Assembly: GCF_050030965.1 (NCBI RefSeq)
Contig: NZ_CP188297.1
Span: 1,488,001 to 1,552,000 of the forward strand
Direction: 5' to 3'
Length of the DNA: 64,000 bases
Origin: Glutamicibacter sp002979865
Lineage (GTDB): Bacteria > Actinomycetota > Actinomycetes > Actinomycetales > Micrococcaceae
Part shown: piece after piece, positions 39,201 to 48,744 of the stretch
Layout: every line of letters begins with the position of its first letter
How positions within the stretch are numbered: position 1 is the stretch's first letter
Notes under the pieces: generated by a model
What the model saw: the letters and a program-made list of their open reading frames with translations, nothing else
Told to the model about the DNA's origin: nothing
Database searches by the model: none
Position numbers and translations under genes: made by a program

Positions 39201-39764
39201 CTACCCGTATGTGTCGCGTGGACCCCGGCCGGCCACCGAACGCATGCCATGGCGCCAGGAGGGAGCATTAGGCCCGAGCACCTTGATCACGGTGACGATC
39301 CCGGGACCCAACTCGGCATCGAATTTCTTCAGAATATCGTGGCTGAGCAGGCGCATTTGCGCAGCTCTCGCTGTTGTATCGCAGCGCATCACCACCACCG
39401 TGTCTTCAAAGGATTCCGGCTTGCAGTGCTTCGCGTTCTCCACGCCAATGATGTCGGGCCAGCGGCCGAGTACCGATCCGACCGCGACCTGGGTGTTCCA
39501 GCCGCGGGACTTGGACAAGCGGGAGACTACTTCGCCGATGGCGCGCGGATCGCGGATCGCCCCCTCGGCGGATTCCGGCTTTTCAGCGGCGAATCCGCGG
39601 CGGGCGGCTTTTCGCTTGCGCACTTTGTCCATGCGCGCCGCATCTATGCGCTTCTCGCCACGTTCTTCGGCGAGCTTCCGCATGCGGTTGAGCAGTGCTT
39701 TGGCCGCATCGATCTCTGGATCGAAGCGGTGTTCATCCCGTTCTGATGGCTCATGCATCGACAA
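39201..39764 (-). CDS. dciA: DciA (DUF721) replicative helicase loader
   Basis: A 187-residue protein. A charged N-terminal part with a coiled-coil tendency (ALLNRMRKLAEERGEKRIDAARMDKVRKRK, in parts) is followed by the DUF721 KH-like domain (about 80-187) with VGSVLGRWPDIIG and LRLLSHDILKKF-type segments. DciA loads DnaB in bacteria lacking DnaC. The start overlaps the recF end by 14 bases, so both are co-translated in dnaN-recF-dciA. Confidence 0.9.
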   Translation of the reverse strand: MSMHEPSERDEHRFDPEIDAAKALLNRMRKLAEERGEKRIDAARMDKVRKRKAARRGFAAEKPESAEGAIRDPRAIGEVVSRLSKSRGWNTQVAVGSVLGRWPDIIGVENAKHCKPESFEDTVVVMRCDTTARAAQMRLLSHDILKKFDAELGPGIVTVIKVLGPNAPSWRHGMRSVAGRGPRDTYG

Positions 39765-40914
39765 CCTGGCCAGGGGAGACCTGGAAGAAATGTCCCTTCA
39801 GTGCTTCTGGAACATCTTCGACAACGGCGGCGGTCACCAGAACCTGCTCGGCTCCGGCAACGATATGCGCCAAACGATCACGACGGGTGGTGTCCAGTTC
39901 GGCAAAGACATCATCAAGGATCAGGATGGGTCCGGAACCTGGGCGCGGATCGTCATCGCCGAAAACACGGTAGGCGGCAAGGCGCAGGGCCAGGGCAAAG
40001 GACCAGGTTTCCCCGTGCGAGGCATAGCCCTTGGCAGGGGTCGGTCCCAGGATCAGGGTCAGATCGTCCCGGTGCGGTCCAAAGAGCGAAATTCCGCGGT
40101 CGACTTCCCGACTGCGATTAACTTCAATGGCGTTCAGCAGCAGTTCCTGGATTTCTTCTTGGTCCAAGGATTCAAGGTCCTCTGCCGGAAGGCTGTTTTC
40201 ATCGAGTTCGCCCTCGAGCGAGGACCGGTAGACGGCGCGCGCTTCCTTCGCGCCATCGGCCAAATCCGCGTAGGCGGCCTGCATGTACGGGCGAATCAAG
40301 GCCAGGACGTCAAGGCGTCCGCGGATCAATCGAGCGCCCGTCAAGGCCAACTGCAGATCCCAGGCCTTGAGGGTGTTTTCCTGCGAGGTGCTCAGCTTGG
40401 ACTTGCCGCGGATGGATTTGAGCAGGGCATTGCGTTGCTTCACGATGCGGTCGTAGTCGTTCTTGGTGCCGGCTTCTACCGGGCGCAGGGCTACCAGGAG
40501 CTCGTCCAAGAACTTGCGGCGGTTGGACGGGTCGCCCTTGATCAGCGCCATGTCCTCCGGGGCGAAGAGCACGGTGCGCACCATGCCCAGGATCTCCCGA
40601 GCGCGAACCGGGTTGGCCCGGTTGATGCGGGCACGATTGATCTTGCCACTGGTGATTTCGACCTCGATCACTGTGGTTTGCGGGCCGCGATGCACGGTGC
40701 CGCGGATCAGCGCGCGCTCAGAACCGAAATGCAGCAAAGGGGCGTCATTGCTCACGCGATGCGAAGAGAGATTGGCCAAATAGCCAACGGACTCAACGAT
40801 ATTGGTTTTGCCGACGCCGTTGGGGCCGATCAGAACGTTGATCCCAGGGGCCAGGTGCACGTCGGCCTGCGCATACGAGCGGAAGCCCGTGAGTGAAAGC
40901 TGCGAGATATACAC
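39751..40914 (-). CDS. recF: DNA replication and repair protein RecF
   Basis: A 387-residue SMC-like ATPase. Start GTG 40914 gives VYISQLSLTGFRSYAQ, the family N-terminus, with AGGA nearby; a frame extension to 40956 adds 14 non-conserved residues. Walker A is GPNGVGKTN, the signature region GPHRDDLTL, and Walker B LILDDVFAELD. It loads RecA onto gapped DNA at stalled forks. 58 bases after dnaN. Confidence 0.96.
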   Translation of the reverse strand: MYISQLSLTGFRSYAQADVHLAPGINVLIGPNGVGKTNIVESVGYLANLSSHRVSNDAPLLHFGSERALIRGTVHRGPQTTVIEVEITSGKINRARINRANPVRAREILGMVRTVLFAPEDMALIKGDPSNRRKFLDELLVALRPVEAGTKNDYDRIVKQRNALLKSIRGKSKLSTSQENTLKAWDLQLALTGARLIRGRLDVLALIRPYMQAAYADLADGAKEARAVYRSSLEGELDENSLPAEDLESLDQEEIQELLLNAIEVNRSREVDRGISLFGPHRDDLTLILGPTPAKGYASHGETWSFALALRLAAYRVFGDDDPRPGSGPILILDDVFAELDTTRRDRLAHIVAGAEQVLVTAAVVEDVPEALKGHFFQVSPGQVVDA

Positions 40915-40972
40915 CGAGGTCCTGACAGAAAGAAGGTGGTGGATGGCTTTAGCCATCCACCACGAAATTGGC

Positions 40973-42100
40973 TTAGTTCGAGTTGGGCAACCGAACCGGC
41001 ATCACGAGGTAGCGATACTGGTCCTGGTCATCCTCATCCAGCTTCTTCTGGCCGGTCAGCATGGCCGGCTTGGGCGCACTGGTGAAGGAGAAGCGCACGA
41101 AATCGGTATTGAAGGAGTTCAGGCCTTCGGACAAGAAGGTCGGGTTGAAGGCAACGACGATGTCTTTGCCGCGAAGAGACGCAACAATAGCTTCTTCAGC
41201 CTGCGCGTCTTCGCCGGTGCCAGCATCCAAGGTCAGCTGGCCATCGGTAAAAGCCATGCGAACTGGGGTATTGCGTTCGGCAACCACCGATACACGACGA
41301 ACAGCTTCCATCAGCTCGCTGGTGCGAACGGTGGCATGGATTGGGGTGTCGCTTGGGAACAGCGAGCGGATCTTCGGGTATTCGCCATTGATCAGCAGCG
41401 AAGTGGTCCGGCGGTTGGAGCTTTCGAAGCCAACCATTTCTCCGTTCTCGCTCATTGCAAGCTTCAGCTCGCCAGAGCTCGAGAGAGTCTTGGCAACTTC
41501 GTTGAGGGTCTTGGCTTTGATCAGGAAGGAGGTCGAGATTTCTGCCTGGTTCGGAGTCCAATTGAGTTCACGCAGAGCCAGACGGTAGCGGTCCGTGGCC
41601 AAGAATGTGATCAGGTCATTTTCAATTTCAACCTTGATGCCGGTGAGAACTGGCAAGGTGTCGTCCTTGGACGCCGCAACGATAACCTGCGATACAGCTT
41701 CGGAGAATGCTTGGCCATCGATAGTGCCGGCGATAGCTGGAAGTTCAGGCAGGGTTGGGTATTCATCAACTGGCATGGTGGCCAGGTGGAATCGTGAACG
41801 GCCACAGGTCAGCGAGATCTTCGAGCCTTCGGTCTCCAAGGTGACCGTCGAGTTAGGCAGCGATCGGGTGATCTCAGCCAAGAGCTTGCCGGAAACCAAG
41901 ATCGAACCCTGCTCAGAAATGTCCGCGGGAATCTCAATATGCGAGGAAATCTCATAGTCGAATCCCTCGAGCCGAACCAGGCCTTCATGGGTGGTGATGA
42001 GAATGCCAGCCAAAACAGGTGATGGTGGTCGCTGTGCCAGGGACCGGGCAGTCCAGGATACGGCGTCTGCCAATACATCCTTTTCAACGCTGAACTTCAC
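40973..42100 (-). CDS. dnaN: DNA polymerase III beta sliding clamp
   Basis: A 375-residue clamp with three repeated domains. MKFSVEKDVLADAVSWTARSL opens it (GTG start with AAAGGCGG upstream). LPVLTGIKVEI and the terminal YLVMPVRLPN, which shapes the protein-binding pocket, are conserved. It encircles DNA and tethers polymerase. The upstream space of 465 bases to dnaA holds DnaA boxes. Confidence 0.98.
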   Translation of the reverse strand: MKFSVEKDVLADAVSWTARSLAQRPPSPVLAGILITTHEGLVRLEGFDYEISSHIEIPADISEQGSILVSGKLLAEITRSLPNSTVTLETEGSKISLTCGRSRFHLATMPVDEYPTLPELPAIAGTIDGQAFSEAVSQVIVAASKDDTLPVLTGIKVEIENDLITFLATDRYRLALRELNWTPNQAEISTSFLIKAKTLNEVAKTLSSSGELKLAMSENGEMVGFESSNRRTTSLLINGEYPKIRSLFPSDTPIHATVRTSELMEAVRRVSVVAERNTPVRMAFTDGQLTLDAGTGEDAQAEEAIVASLRGKDIVVAFNPTFLSEGLNSFNTDFVRFSFTSAPKPAMLTGQKKLDEDDQDQYRYLVMPVRLPNSN

Positions 42101-42565
42101 GAAAAATCCGCCTTTCGGAACCCATAAGTCTTAAGTCAGGCCAAGAAGGTTGTTCCCTCGCCAAGTTCTTAAGCATAGAGCAGGTAATTGCACGTTTTAT
42201 CCATCTAATCTTGCCACGCCCTGATAGCGCAACGTCTGCTCAATGAACGAAGTGTGGACGATGCAACAAAAAATTGTTCTGCACAGGATTTGGCTCGAGG
42301 GTGTGGAGTGGACTCGTTATTTGGATGATTAAGGGTTTAAAGGAGAAGTGTTAATAACCCTTGTGGATACTGTGGATAAGGCCTGTAACCCCAGACCCGC
42401 CCACGATTGTGCATGTGAACAATCTGTGGTTGAACATGAGACTCAGTTCCATCATCCTGTTGATACTCAGTTCCATGATTTTTAACGTCCACATGGTTTG
42501 CGCACTTATCCGCAGGTCGTCACCAAATCATCCACAGTCTTATCCACACCTGTGATTTCTCGCCG
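42101..42565. other. dnaA-dnaN intergenic region, probable oriC
   Basis: A gene-free 465 bases with two exact DnaA boxes (minus at 42371-42379, plus at 42540-42548) and near-matches TGTGGATAC 42362, TTATCCGCA 42507 and TCATCCACA 42528. A TTAATAAC stretch (42351) and an A+T-rich section at 42260-42360 could be unwinding DNA. Genes diverge from this neighbourhood (gyrase/recF/dnaN to the left, rpmH to parB to the right), which fits an origin here. Confidence 0.75.
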
Positions 42566-44002
42566 CTAGTGCTCCCGCTGGCTCTGCTTAATCCGGTTGG
42601 TTAGCTCGGTGACCTGATTAAAGATCGCTCGGCGCTCGGCCATGAGCTCACGGATCTTACGATCCGCGTGAATCACGGTGGTGTGGTCGCGGCCGCCAAG
42701 TTCTGCACCAATCTTCGGCAGCGACATGTCGGTAAGCTCACGCAGCAAGTACATGGCGATCTGGCGCGCGGTGACCAAAGTACGAGTTCGCGACTTGCTG
42801 TTCAGCTCATCAATACTCAGTCCGAAGTACTCTGCGGTCTGCTTGATGATGGTCGACGGCGTGATTTCCTGGGCCCCGTCTTCGCTGATCAAGTCCTTGA
42901 GCACGGTTTCGGCCAATGCAAGGTCCACGGGCTGGTTATTCAGCGACGCGAAAGCGGTGACACGGATCAAAGCACCTTCGAGTTCCCGGATATTCGTGGA
43001 AATACGCGAAGCAATGTACTCCATGACATCACTTGGAGCTGAAAGATTTTCAGCGTCGGCCTTCTTACGCAAAATCGCAATACGCGTCTCCAGCTCTGGT
43101 GGCTGAATATCGGTCAGCAGGCCCCACTCGAAGCGCGAACGCATGCGGTCTTCGAATCCCTGCAGCTGCTTGGGAGGCAGATCAGAGGTGATGACAACCT
43201 GCTTGTTGTGGTTGTGCAGCGCATTGAAGGTATGGAAGAACTCTTCCTGGGTAGCGTCCTTGTTGGCCAAGAACTGAATGTCGTCAATGAGCAGAATGTC
43301 GACATTGCGGTAAGTCTGCTTGAAACTTGCGCCCTCGTCGTCGCGGATCGAGTTGATGAAATCATTGGTGAACTCTTCGGAGTTCACGTAGCGCACGCGG
43401 ATGCCCTTGTAGAGATGGCGTGCGTAGTGGCCAATGGCATGCAGCAAGTGAGTCTTGCCCAGACCTGAATCACCATAGATGAACAGCGGGTTGTAGGCCT
43501 TGGCCGGCGCTTCGGCAACAGCAACGGCTGCGGCGTGGGCAAAGCGGTTCGATGAGCCGATCACGAAGGTGTCGAAAATGTACTTCGGGTTCAGCCGGCC
43601 GAACTCCTGCGAATTCGATGGGGGAGTTGGCTGCGGTGCTGGCTGGGGGCGCGGACCAGGAGTCTCAACGACTGCTGGAGCTGACGGCGCGGCGGCTTTG
43701 GCTTCAGGCTCATCTTCTTCGAGCTCATCCGAGAGCGAGAGATCAACGCTGACGGCGCAACGGATCTCGTCCTGGAAGACTTCTCGCAGTGCTTCATCCA
43801 GCGGCTCGCGCAGCTGAGTCTGCAGAATATCGCGGGTGAGGTCATTGGGTACCGCAACTAAGAGCGTCGTACCGATTAGTCCCTGAGGTTTAGCCAGCGA
43901 TACGAAGGCACGGTAACGCGCCTTGACGCGATCATCATCCTCGATCTTCCGGATGACTTGGCGCCAAGAGCTACCAATGCTATTGGTTTCGTCGCTGCTC
44001 AC
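42566..44002 (-). CDS. dnaA: chromosomal replication initiator DnaA
   Basis: A 478-residue initiator. Start GTG 44002 gives VSSDETNSIGSSW and has GGAAGCGGGG upstream; ATG 44032 lacks a ribosome site. Domain I is 1-90, domain II a Pro/Ala/Glu linker (about 90-135), domain III the AAA+ ATPase with GDSGLGKTHLL and LLIDDIQFL, and domain IV the DNA-binding helix-turn-helix GGRDHTTVIHADRKI. It binds TTATCCACA boxes and melts oriC. Confidence 0.98.
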   Translation of the reverse strand: MSSDETNSIGSSWRQVIRKIEDDDRVKARYRAFVSLAKPQGLIGTTLLVAVPNDLTRDILQTQLREPLDEALREVFQDEIRCAVSVDLSLSDELEEDEPEAKAAAPSAPAVVETPGPRPQPAPQPTPPSNSQEFGRLNPKYIFDTFVIGSSNRFAHAAAVAVAEAPAKAYNPLFIYGDSGLGKTHLLHAIGHYARHLYKGIRVRYVNSEEFTNDFINSIRDDEGASFKQTYRNVDILLIDDIQFLANKDATQEEFFHTFNALHNHNKQVVITSDLPPKQLQGFEDRMRSRFEWGLLTDIQPPELETRIAILRKKADAENLSAPSDVMEYIASRISTNIRELEGALIRVTAFASLNNQPVDLALAETVLKDLISEDGAQEITPSTIIKQTAEYFGLSIDELNSKSRTRTLVTARQIAMYLLRELTDMSLPKIGAELGGRDHTTVIHADRKIRELMAERRAIFNQVTELTNRIKQSQREH

Positions 44003-44518
44003 TAAGGGCGCCCCGCTTCCGTTTAAATGCAATCTTGGTCACAAGAATCCTGTTTCCAGGCTTCTGAAACGTCGTTTTCTGGACCACGTCTGCATTGATT
44101 CTATCCATCATCCACACAGTTATGCACAGCTCCGTGGAAAAACCGGGTGTTATTACTGTGGAAAACGGGTTTTCCCTTGAAATCAAGCGTTTTTCGCTGC
44201 GAGATGACTAGCTGTTTTGCGGAAAACTGTGAATTTTCTTTCGTTATGCACAGCCTTAATCCACAAGTCTGGGGTAGATTATTCACAGGCCGACTCTCGA
44301 AGTAGGGAGCATGGGCAGAACTCGTGCGCCAATTTGACCTTGCGCGCATAGTTTTCTATTGTTATTCAGTCCTATGCGCATCTTTTTGCGACTTGCTCAT
44401 TTTTGGAAGAGCCCGCGAAAAAAGCGCATTTTATAAAAAGCACGAGCGTCATCCTGTTGTTATCCAGCTAGCTAGTAACGGGTAGTACGCATCATCTAAA
44501 ACGTTTTGGAGTGTCACC
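44003..44518. other. dnaA-rpmH intergenic region with degenerate DnaA boxes
   Basis: About 515 bases between divergent dnaA and rpmH. One-mismatch DnaA boxes: TCATCCACA 44107, TTATGCACA 44120 and 44243, TAATCCACA near 44257, TTATTCACA near 44279. No exact box is present. It is A+T-rich at 44340-44450 (ATTTTATAAAAAGC). It probably holds both promoters and autoregulatory DnaA sites; I could not fix -35/-10 pairs with confidence. Confidence 0.6.
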
Positions 44519-44656
44519 GTGAGCAAGCGGACTTTTCAGCCTAACAACCGTCGTCGTTCGAAGAAGCATGGCTTCCGCCTTCGTATGCGTACCCGTGCAG
44601 GTCGTGCCATCCTTTCGGCACGTCGCGGCAAGGGTCGCACCGAGCTGTCCGCATAA
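44519..44656 (+). CDS. rpmH: 50S ribosomal protein L34
   Basis: A 45-residue basic protein starting at GTG, with GGAG 7 bases upstream. SKRTFQPNNRRRSKKHGF then RLRMRTRAGRAIL and RRGKGRTELSA are the L34 signature. It is an exit-tunnel region protein of the large subunit. First gene of the rpmH-rnpA-yidD-yidC-khpB-rsmG cluster. Confidence 0.98.
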   Translation: MSKRTFQPNNRRRSKKHGFRLRMRTRAGRAILSARRGKGRTELSA

Positions 44657-44720
44657 ATTTGCGAAACAGCTCTTGGCAGCATGACTTCAACGAGCTCAGC
44701 TAAAGAGCAACCCGAAGCCG

Positions 44721-45074
44721 ATGTTGCCTAAGAATCAGCGACTGCGCCTAGCGCAAGACCTTACAGCCACTGTACGTTCCGGCGTCCGAAGCGGACGCCG
44801 GAACGTCGTGCTATATGCACGGCACCGAGAAACCGAAGAGTTCCTTGGTGACAGGTTTGGATTCATTGTTTCCAAGGCTGTAGGTATTGCCGTTAAAAGG
44901 AATCTCACCAAACGACGAATGCGGGAAATCGCCCACGAGCTGCGGCGCGTGGACGGCGACGTCGATTTCGTCTTCCGTGCACTTCCTGGCGCCGCCGAAC
45001 TCTCTTGGGAAGAACTCAACTCCCAGGTCAATTCAGCCTTCTCCGCTGTTTTGCGCAAGATTGAGGCGCGCTGA
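44721..45074 (+). CDS. rnpA: ribonuclease P protein component
   Basis: A 117-residue RnpA. The conserved RNA-binding RNR-type motif reads KRNLTKRRMREIAHEL, with GFIVSKAVGIAVKRN before it. It helps the RNase P RNA trim tRNA 5' ends. Its TGA overlaps the ATG of yidD by one base. Confidence 0.96.
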   Translation: MLPKNQRLRLAQDLTATVRSGVRSGRRNVVLYARHRETEEFLGDRFGFIVSKAVGIAVKRNLTKRRMREIAHELRRVDGDVDFVFRALPGAAELSWEELNSQVNSAFSAVLRKIEAR

Positions 45075-45451
45075 TGCGTAAGGACTTAGCTCCGCGTACC
45101 GGTTTGCTGTGGTTCATCATCGATATCCCACGCAACATCGTTATCGGGCTGCTCAAGACTTACCGAAAACTCATCTCGCCACTATATGGCGATGTATGCC
45201 GATACTTTCCTAGCTGTTCTGCCTATGGGCTCGAAGCAGTGACTCAGCACGGCGTTGTCAAAGGCGCCGGATTGACCACTTGGCGGATTCTCCGATGCAA
45301 TCCGTGGTCCCACGGAGGCGTCGACCACGTTCCTGAGGGACCGAGGATTTGGCCAGAAGGCAAACTGCCGAGGATCATAGTTCTGAATCATCCTGTGATT
45401 CCCGACGATGAAGACGCCGCGGAAAGCGGCCGCAAGGAGCTCGACCACTGA
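45074..45451 (+). CDS. yidD: membrane protein insertion efficiency factor YidD
   Basis: A 125-residue protein with the YidD motif: YRKLISPLYGDVCRYFPSCSAYGLEAV, then GLTTWRILRCNPWSHGGVDHVP. The three conserved Cys are present. An N-terminal amphipathic helix associates it with the membrane. The C-terminal extension after VPEG is variable. Co-translated with rnpA and yidC. Confidence 0.95.
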   Translation: MRKDLAPRTGLLWFIIDIPRNIVIGLLKTYRKLISPLYGDVCRYFPSCSAYGLEAVTQHGVVKGAGLTTWRILRCNPWSHGGVDHVPEGPRIWPEGKLPRIIVLNHPVIPDDEDAAESGRKELDH

Positions 45452-46425
45452 TGAACAACTTCCTAGACACGATACTGACTCCGTTTACGTACGTAGTCTC
45501 GTGGGTTCTGTGGGCATTCCACGAACTGTTCACCGCGATTGGAATGAACGGGGATTCGGGTGTTACCTGGACCTTGTCGATCATCTTCCTCGTGCTGCTG
45601 ATCCGTACTTTGCTGATCCCAGTGTTCGTCAAGCAGATCAAGTCCCAGCGCGCGATGCAGGCACTGCAGCCTGATCTGCGCAAGCTGCAGGCCAAGTACA
45701 AGGGCAAGACCGACCAGATGTCGCGCCAGGCTATGGTTCAGGAGCAGCAGGCGCTGTTCAAGAAGCATAAGACCAACCCGCTGTCTTCCTGCTTGCCCCT
45801 GCTCGTGCAGATGCCGTTCTTCTTCGCGCTGTTCCGCGTTCTGAACGAAGCCTCCCGCGCCAGCGATGATGGACGTTCGATCGGCGCTCTGTCCGCTGAG
45901 CACATCCGCAGCTTCGACAATTCCTCGATCCTGGGCGCTCCGCTGTCCGAGACCTTCTTGGGCACCATCAATTCCGGTGCCATCAACTGGGCAGTGATCA
46001 TCGTTGCGGTGGTCATGATCCTTGCAATGACCGCATCGCAGTTCTTCACCCAGCGACAGCTGATGACCAAGAACATGAGCAAGGAGGCCCTCGAGGGCCC
46101 GTTCATGCAGCAGCAGAAGATGATGCTGTACATCCTGCCCCTGGTCTTCGGTATCGGTGGTATCAACTTCCCAATCGGTGTGCTGATTTACTGGACCGCT
46201 TCGAACCTGTGGACCCTGGGCCAGCAGTTCTGGGTTATCCGCAACAACCCGACCCCTGGTTCGGAAGCAGAGCGCGAACTTAACGCTCGCCGCGCCGCCA
46301 AGGGCCTGCCTCCAGTAGGCGTGAAGAAGGAAGACGCTGATGCCGCTGCCGCCGCCGCGGCAGAGCAGCAGGCCAAGGGCCAGCGTGAACAGCCGCAGCG
46401 CAAGAACCGTCGAAAGAAGAAGTAG
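45451..46425 (+). CDS. yidC: YidC/Oxa1 membrane protein insertase
   Basis: A 324-residue insertase of the Gram-positive type without the large periplasmic domain. Five membrane helices are expected: WTLSIIFLVLLIRTLLIPVFVKQIKS contains the conserved hydrophilic-groove Arg, a cytoplasmic coiled hairpin follows, then LPLLVQMPFFFALFRVL and GVLIYWTASNLWTLGQQ. A C-terminal Ala/Gln/Lys-rich tail ends in RKNRRKKK. It inserts membrane proteins, alone or with Sec. Confidence 0.96.
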   Translation: MNNFLDTILTPFTYVVSWVLWAFHELFTAIGMNGDSGVTWTLSIIFLVLLIRTLLIPVFVKQIKSQRAMQALQPDLRKLQAKYKGKTDQMSRQAMVQEQQALFKKHKTNPLSSCLPLLVQMPFFFALFRVLNEASRASDDGRSIGALSAEHIRSFDNSSILGAPLSETFLGTINSGAINWAVIIVAVVMILAMTASQFFTQRQLMTKNMSKEALEGPFMQQQKMMLYILPLVFGIGGINFPIGVLIYWTASNLWTLGQQFWVIRNNPTPGSEAERELNARRAAKGLPPVGVKKEDADAAAAAAAEQQAKGQREQPQRKNRRKKK

Positions 46426-46427
46426 CC

Positions 46428-46955
46428 ATGACTGCAACTGAGAACATCGACGCACCAGAACTGGAAAACCAGATCGAAGACGACCAGGAAGTTCTGGACG
46501 AGGGCGACGTCGCCGCCGACTACCTCGAAGAGCTTCTGGACATTGCAGATCTGGACGGCGATATCGACATCGAGATCCGCGGTGGCCGCACCTACATCTC
46601 GATCCTTGCCGAGGACGCAGACGCCTCGTTGGAGAGCCTCGTAGGCAAGGATGGAGAAGTCCTCGATGCCCTCCAGGAACTCACCCGGCTGGTAGTGCTC
46701 ACTGCTACCGGTGAACGTTCGCGCTTGATCCTGGATATTGCCGGCTACCGCGCAGAGCGCGCAGAACTGCTCCGCAAGATCGCTGAAGATGCTATTGCGT
46801 CGGTACGCGAAACCGGCGAGAAGACCCACTTGGATCCAATGAGCGCCTACGAGCGCAAGCTCGTGCACGACGTGATCGCCGATGCAGGACTGCACTCGGA
46901 ATCCGAGGGTGAATCGACCCGACGCCATATCGTTATTTCGGTACTGGACAGCTAA
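46428..46955 (+). CDS. khpB: KhpB/Jag RNA-binding protein (KH + R3H domains)
   Basis: A 175-residue protein. An acidic N-terminus (1-30) lacks the Jag-N domain. A KH-like domain is near 30-105 with LVGKDGEVLDALQELTRLV, and an R3H domain near 108-172 with MSAYERKLVHDVIADAGLHSES. It binds RNA and affects division and envelope genes in Firmicutes. It begins 2 bases after yidC. Confidence 0.93.
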   Translation: MTATENIDAPELENQIEDDQEVLDEGDVAADYLEELLDIADLDGDIDIEIRGGRTYISILAEDADASLESLVGKDGEVLDALQELTRLVVLTATGERSRLILDIAGYRAERAELLRKIAEDAIASVRETGEKTHLDPMSAYERKLVHDVIADAGLHSESEGESTRRHIVISVLDS

Positions 46956-47001
46956 GAACCATCACGCGAGAGCGTGCTGATCGACCTAAGGACCAACGAC
47001 C

Positions 47002-47643
47002 ATGACTGAGGACCTCAGCCTTACTGCAGAAGAGACCCTGGCTGCCGAGAAGATCTTCGGTGACCGCCTGGATCTTGCCAAGCGCTATGTGGAGCATCTG
47101 GCGACCTCGGGCATTGAGCGCGGGCTTCTTGGCCCACGGGAAGTACCCCGTCTGTGGTCCCGTCACGTGCTCAACTGCGCCGTGATCGAAGAGGTCATGG
47201 AGAAGGACGCCGAGGTAGCCGACGTAGGCTCCGGTGCTGGCCTTCCAGGGCTCTGCTTGGCAATTGCCCGCGCGGACCTCAAATTGACGCTTATTGAGCC
47301 TCTGGAGCGCCGCTGCATCTGGCTCTCCGAGGTTATCGATGATCTGGGTCTGGACAACGTCACCGTGATGCGTGGCCGTGCAGAGCAGATGGTCGACGTC
47401 GTCAACGCACGCTATGTCACGGCCCGTGCCGTATCTGCTCTGACCAACTTGGCTGGACTGACTATTCCATTGCTACACGGACAGGGCGAGCTCATCGCCA
47501 TCAAGGGCCGCTCCGCTGTCGAAGAGATCGCTAAGGCTACCAAGGCGATCCGCAAGCTTGGCGGCAGGGAAACCGAAGTGCTCACTGTGGGCGAAAGCAT
47601 CCTTGCAGAGCCAACCACGGTGGTTCGCATCAAGGTTGGCTAA
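47002..47643 (+). CDS. rsmG: 16S rRNA (guanine527-N7) methyltransferase RsmG
   Basis: A 213-residue SAM-dependent enzyme. ADVGSGAGLPGLCLAIA is the SAM motif near 72-88, and WSRHVLNC and VTARAVSAL are conserved RsmG segments. It methylates G527 of 16S rRNA, and its loss gives low-level streptomycin resistance. A long hairpin follows, ending the rpmH cluster. Confidence 0.96.
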   Translation: MTEDLSLTAEETLAAEKIFGDRLDLAKRYVEHLATSGIERGLLGPREVPRLWSRHVLNCAVIEEVMEKDAEVADVGSGAGLPGLCLAIARADLKLTLIEPLERRCIWLSEVIDDLGLDNVTVMRGRAEQMVDVVNARYVTARAVSALTNLAGLTIPLLHGQGELIAIKGRSAVEEIAKATKAIRKLGGRETEVLTVGESILAEPTTVVRIKVG

Positions 47644-47677
47644 GGTTGACGCGATAGTCTGTTAAATAGTTATAGAA

Positions 47678-47725
47678 GCGAAATGGCTTTCATCCTCATA
47701 GTTTTCGAGGATGAAGCCATTTCGC
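47678..47725 (+). terminator. terminator after rsmG
   Basis: GCGAAATGGCTTTCATCCTC (47678-47697) pairs with 47707-47725 over 19 base pairs with one bulged T. The loop is ATAGTTTTC. It separates the ribosome/insertase cluster from parAB. No strong U-tract follows, so efficiency is uncertain. Confidence 0.7.
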
Positions 47726-47747
47726 AATCTGAATGACTTGTTTTGAA

Positions 47748-47763
47748 TGTTTCACGTGAAACA
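47748..47763. promoter_or_regulatory. parS site 1 (parA leader)
   Basis: An exact palindrome TGTTTCACGTGAAACA, the canonical ParB-binding site, 58 bases before the parA start, so ParB could also affect parAB expression. Confidence 0.95.
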
Positions 47764-47820
47764 TTATCGGTGCACGCCATGAGCATTAGGTGCATCAATT
47801 CACGAGGAGGAGTTTTACCT

Positions 47821-48744
47821 TTGTCTAAGACTAAGGATTCATCGGATAGCGCGTTTGATTTCAACGACTCGTCCTCGCCTTTGGCTACTCAGATAGCTAG
47901 TGAACATCGTCGTCGCGAAGCTTTGGAGGCCCGCAAGGTGCCAATGCCTGAGAAGACCCGCTATTTCACCATTTCCAACCAGAAGGGTGGCGTAGGCAAG
48001 ACGACGACCACGGTCAACCTTGCCGCCGCCCTAGCCAAGGGCGGGCTAAACGTCCTGGTCATTGATATCGACCCGCAGGGCAACGCTTCTACCGCGCTGG
48101 GCATTGAACACCACGCTGAAGTAGACAGCATTTATGACGTGTTAATCAATGATCTTCCATTGGCTGACGTAGTAGCTACATGCCCAGAGTTGCCAACCCT
48201 GCAGGTCGCTCCTGCAACCATTCACCTGGCAGGCGCTGAAATCGAGTTGGTTTCATTAGTAGCCCGCGAACAGCGCCTGCAGCGCGCCCTGGATGACTAC
48301 GCGCGTACCCGCCAGCGCAAGGGGCTGCCTCGCTTGGACTACGTCTTCATCGACTGCCCGCCAAGCCTAGGCCTGCTGACCGTTAACGCCTTCGTTGCCG
48401 CTCGTGAAGTTCTCATCCCAATCCAGTGCGAGTACTATGCGCTCGAGGGCCTGAGCCAGCTACTGAAGAACATTGAAATGATCCAGAAGCATTTGAACTC
48501 CAAGCTGACGGTTTCGACGATACTGCTGACCATGTACGACGGTCGCACGAATTTGGCCGCGCAGGTCGCCAACGAAGTCCGTGAGCACTTCCCAGAGCAG
48601 GTGCTCAAGGCCGTCATCCCTCGTTCGGTACGAATCTCTGAAGCGCCGAGCTACCAGCAGACCGTCATTACTTATGATCCAAATTCGACTGGTGCATTGT
48701 CGTACTCCGAAGCAGCCGTAGAGATGGCTGAACGAGGCGCGTAA
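47821..48744 (+). CDS. parA: chromosome partitioning ATPase ParA
   Basis: A 307-residue Walker-type ATPase. The TTG at 47821 is taken as start because GAGGAGG lies about 10 bases before it; the frame is open to 47743 but would run through a parS site. A 40-residue polar extension precedes TISNQKGGVGKTTTTVNLAAAL (deviant Walker A). DIDPQGNAST and DYVFIDCPPSLGLLTVNA complete the fold. It binds DNA non-specifically with ATP and moves ParB-parS complexes. Confidence 0.94.
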   Translation: MSKTKDSSDSAFDFNDSSSPLATQIASEHRRREALEARKVPMPEKTRYFTISNQKGGVGKTTTTVNLAAALAKGGLNVLVIDIDPQGNASTALGIEHHAEVDSIYDVLINDLPLADVVATCPELPTLQVAPATIHLAGAEIELVSLVAREQRLQRALDDYARTRQRKGLPRLDYVFIDCPPSLGLLTVNAFVAAREVLIPIQCEYYALEGLSQLLKNIEMIQKHLNSKLTVSTILLTMYDGRTNLAAQVANEVREHFPEQVLKAVIPRSVRISEAPSYQQTVITYDPNSTGALSYSEAAVEMAERGA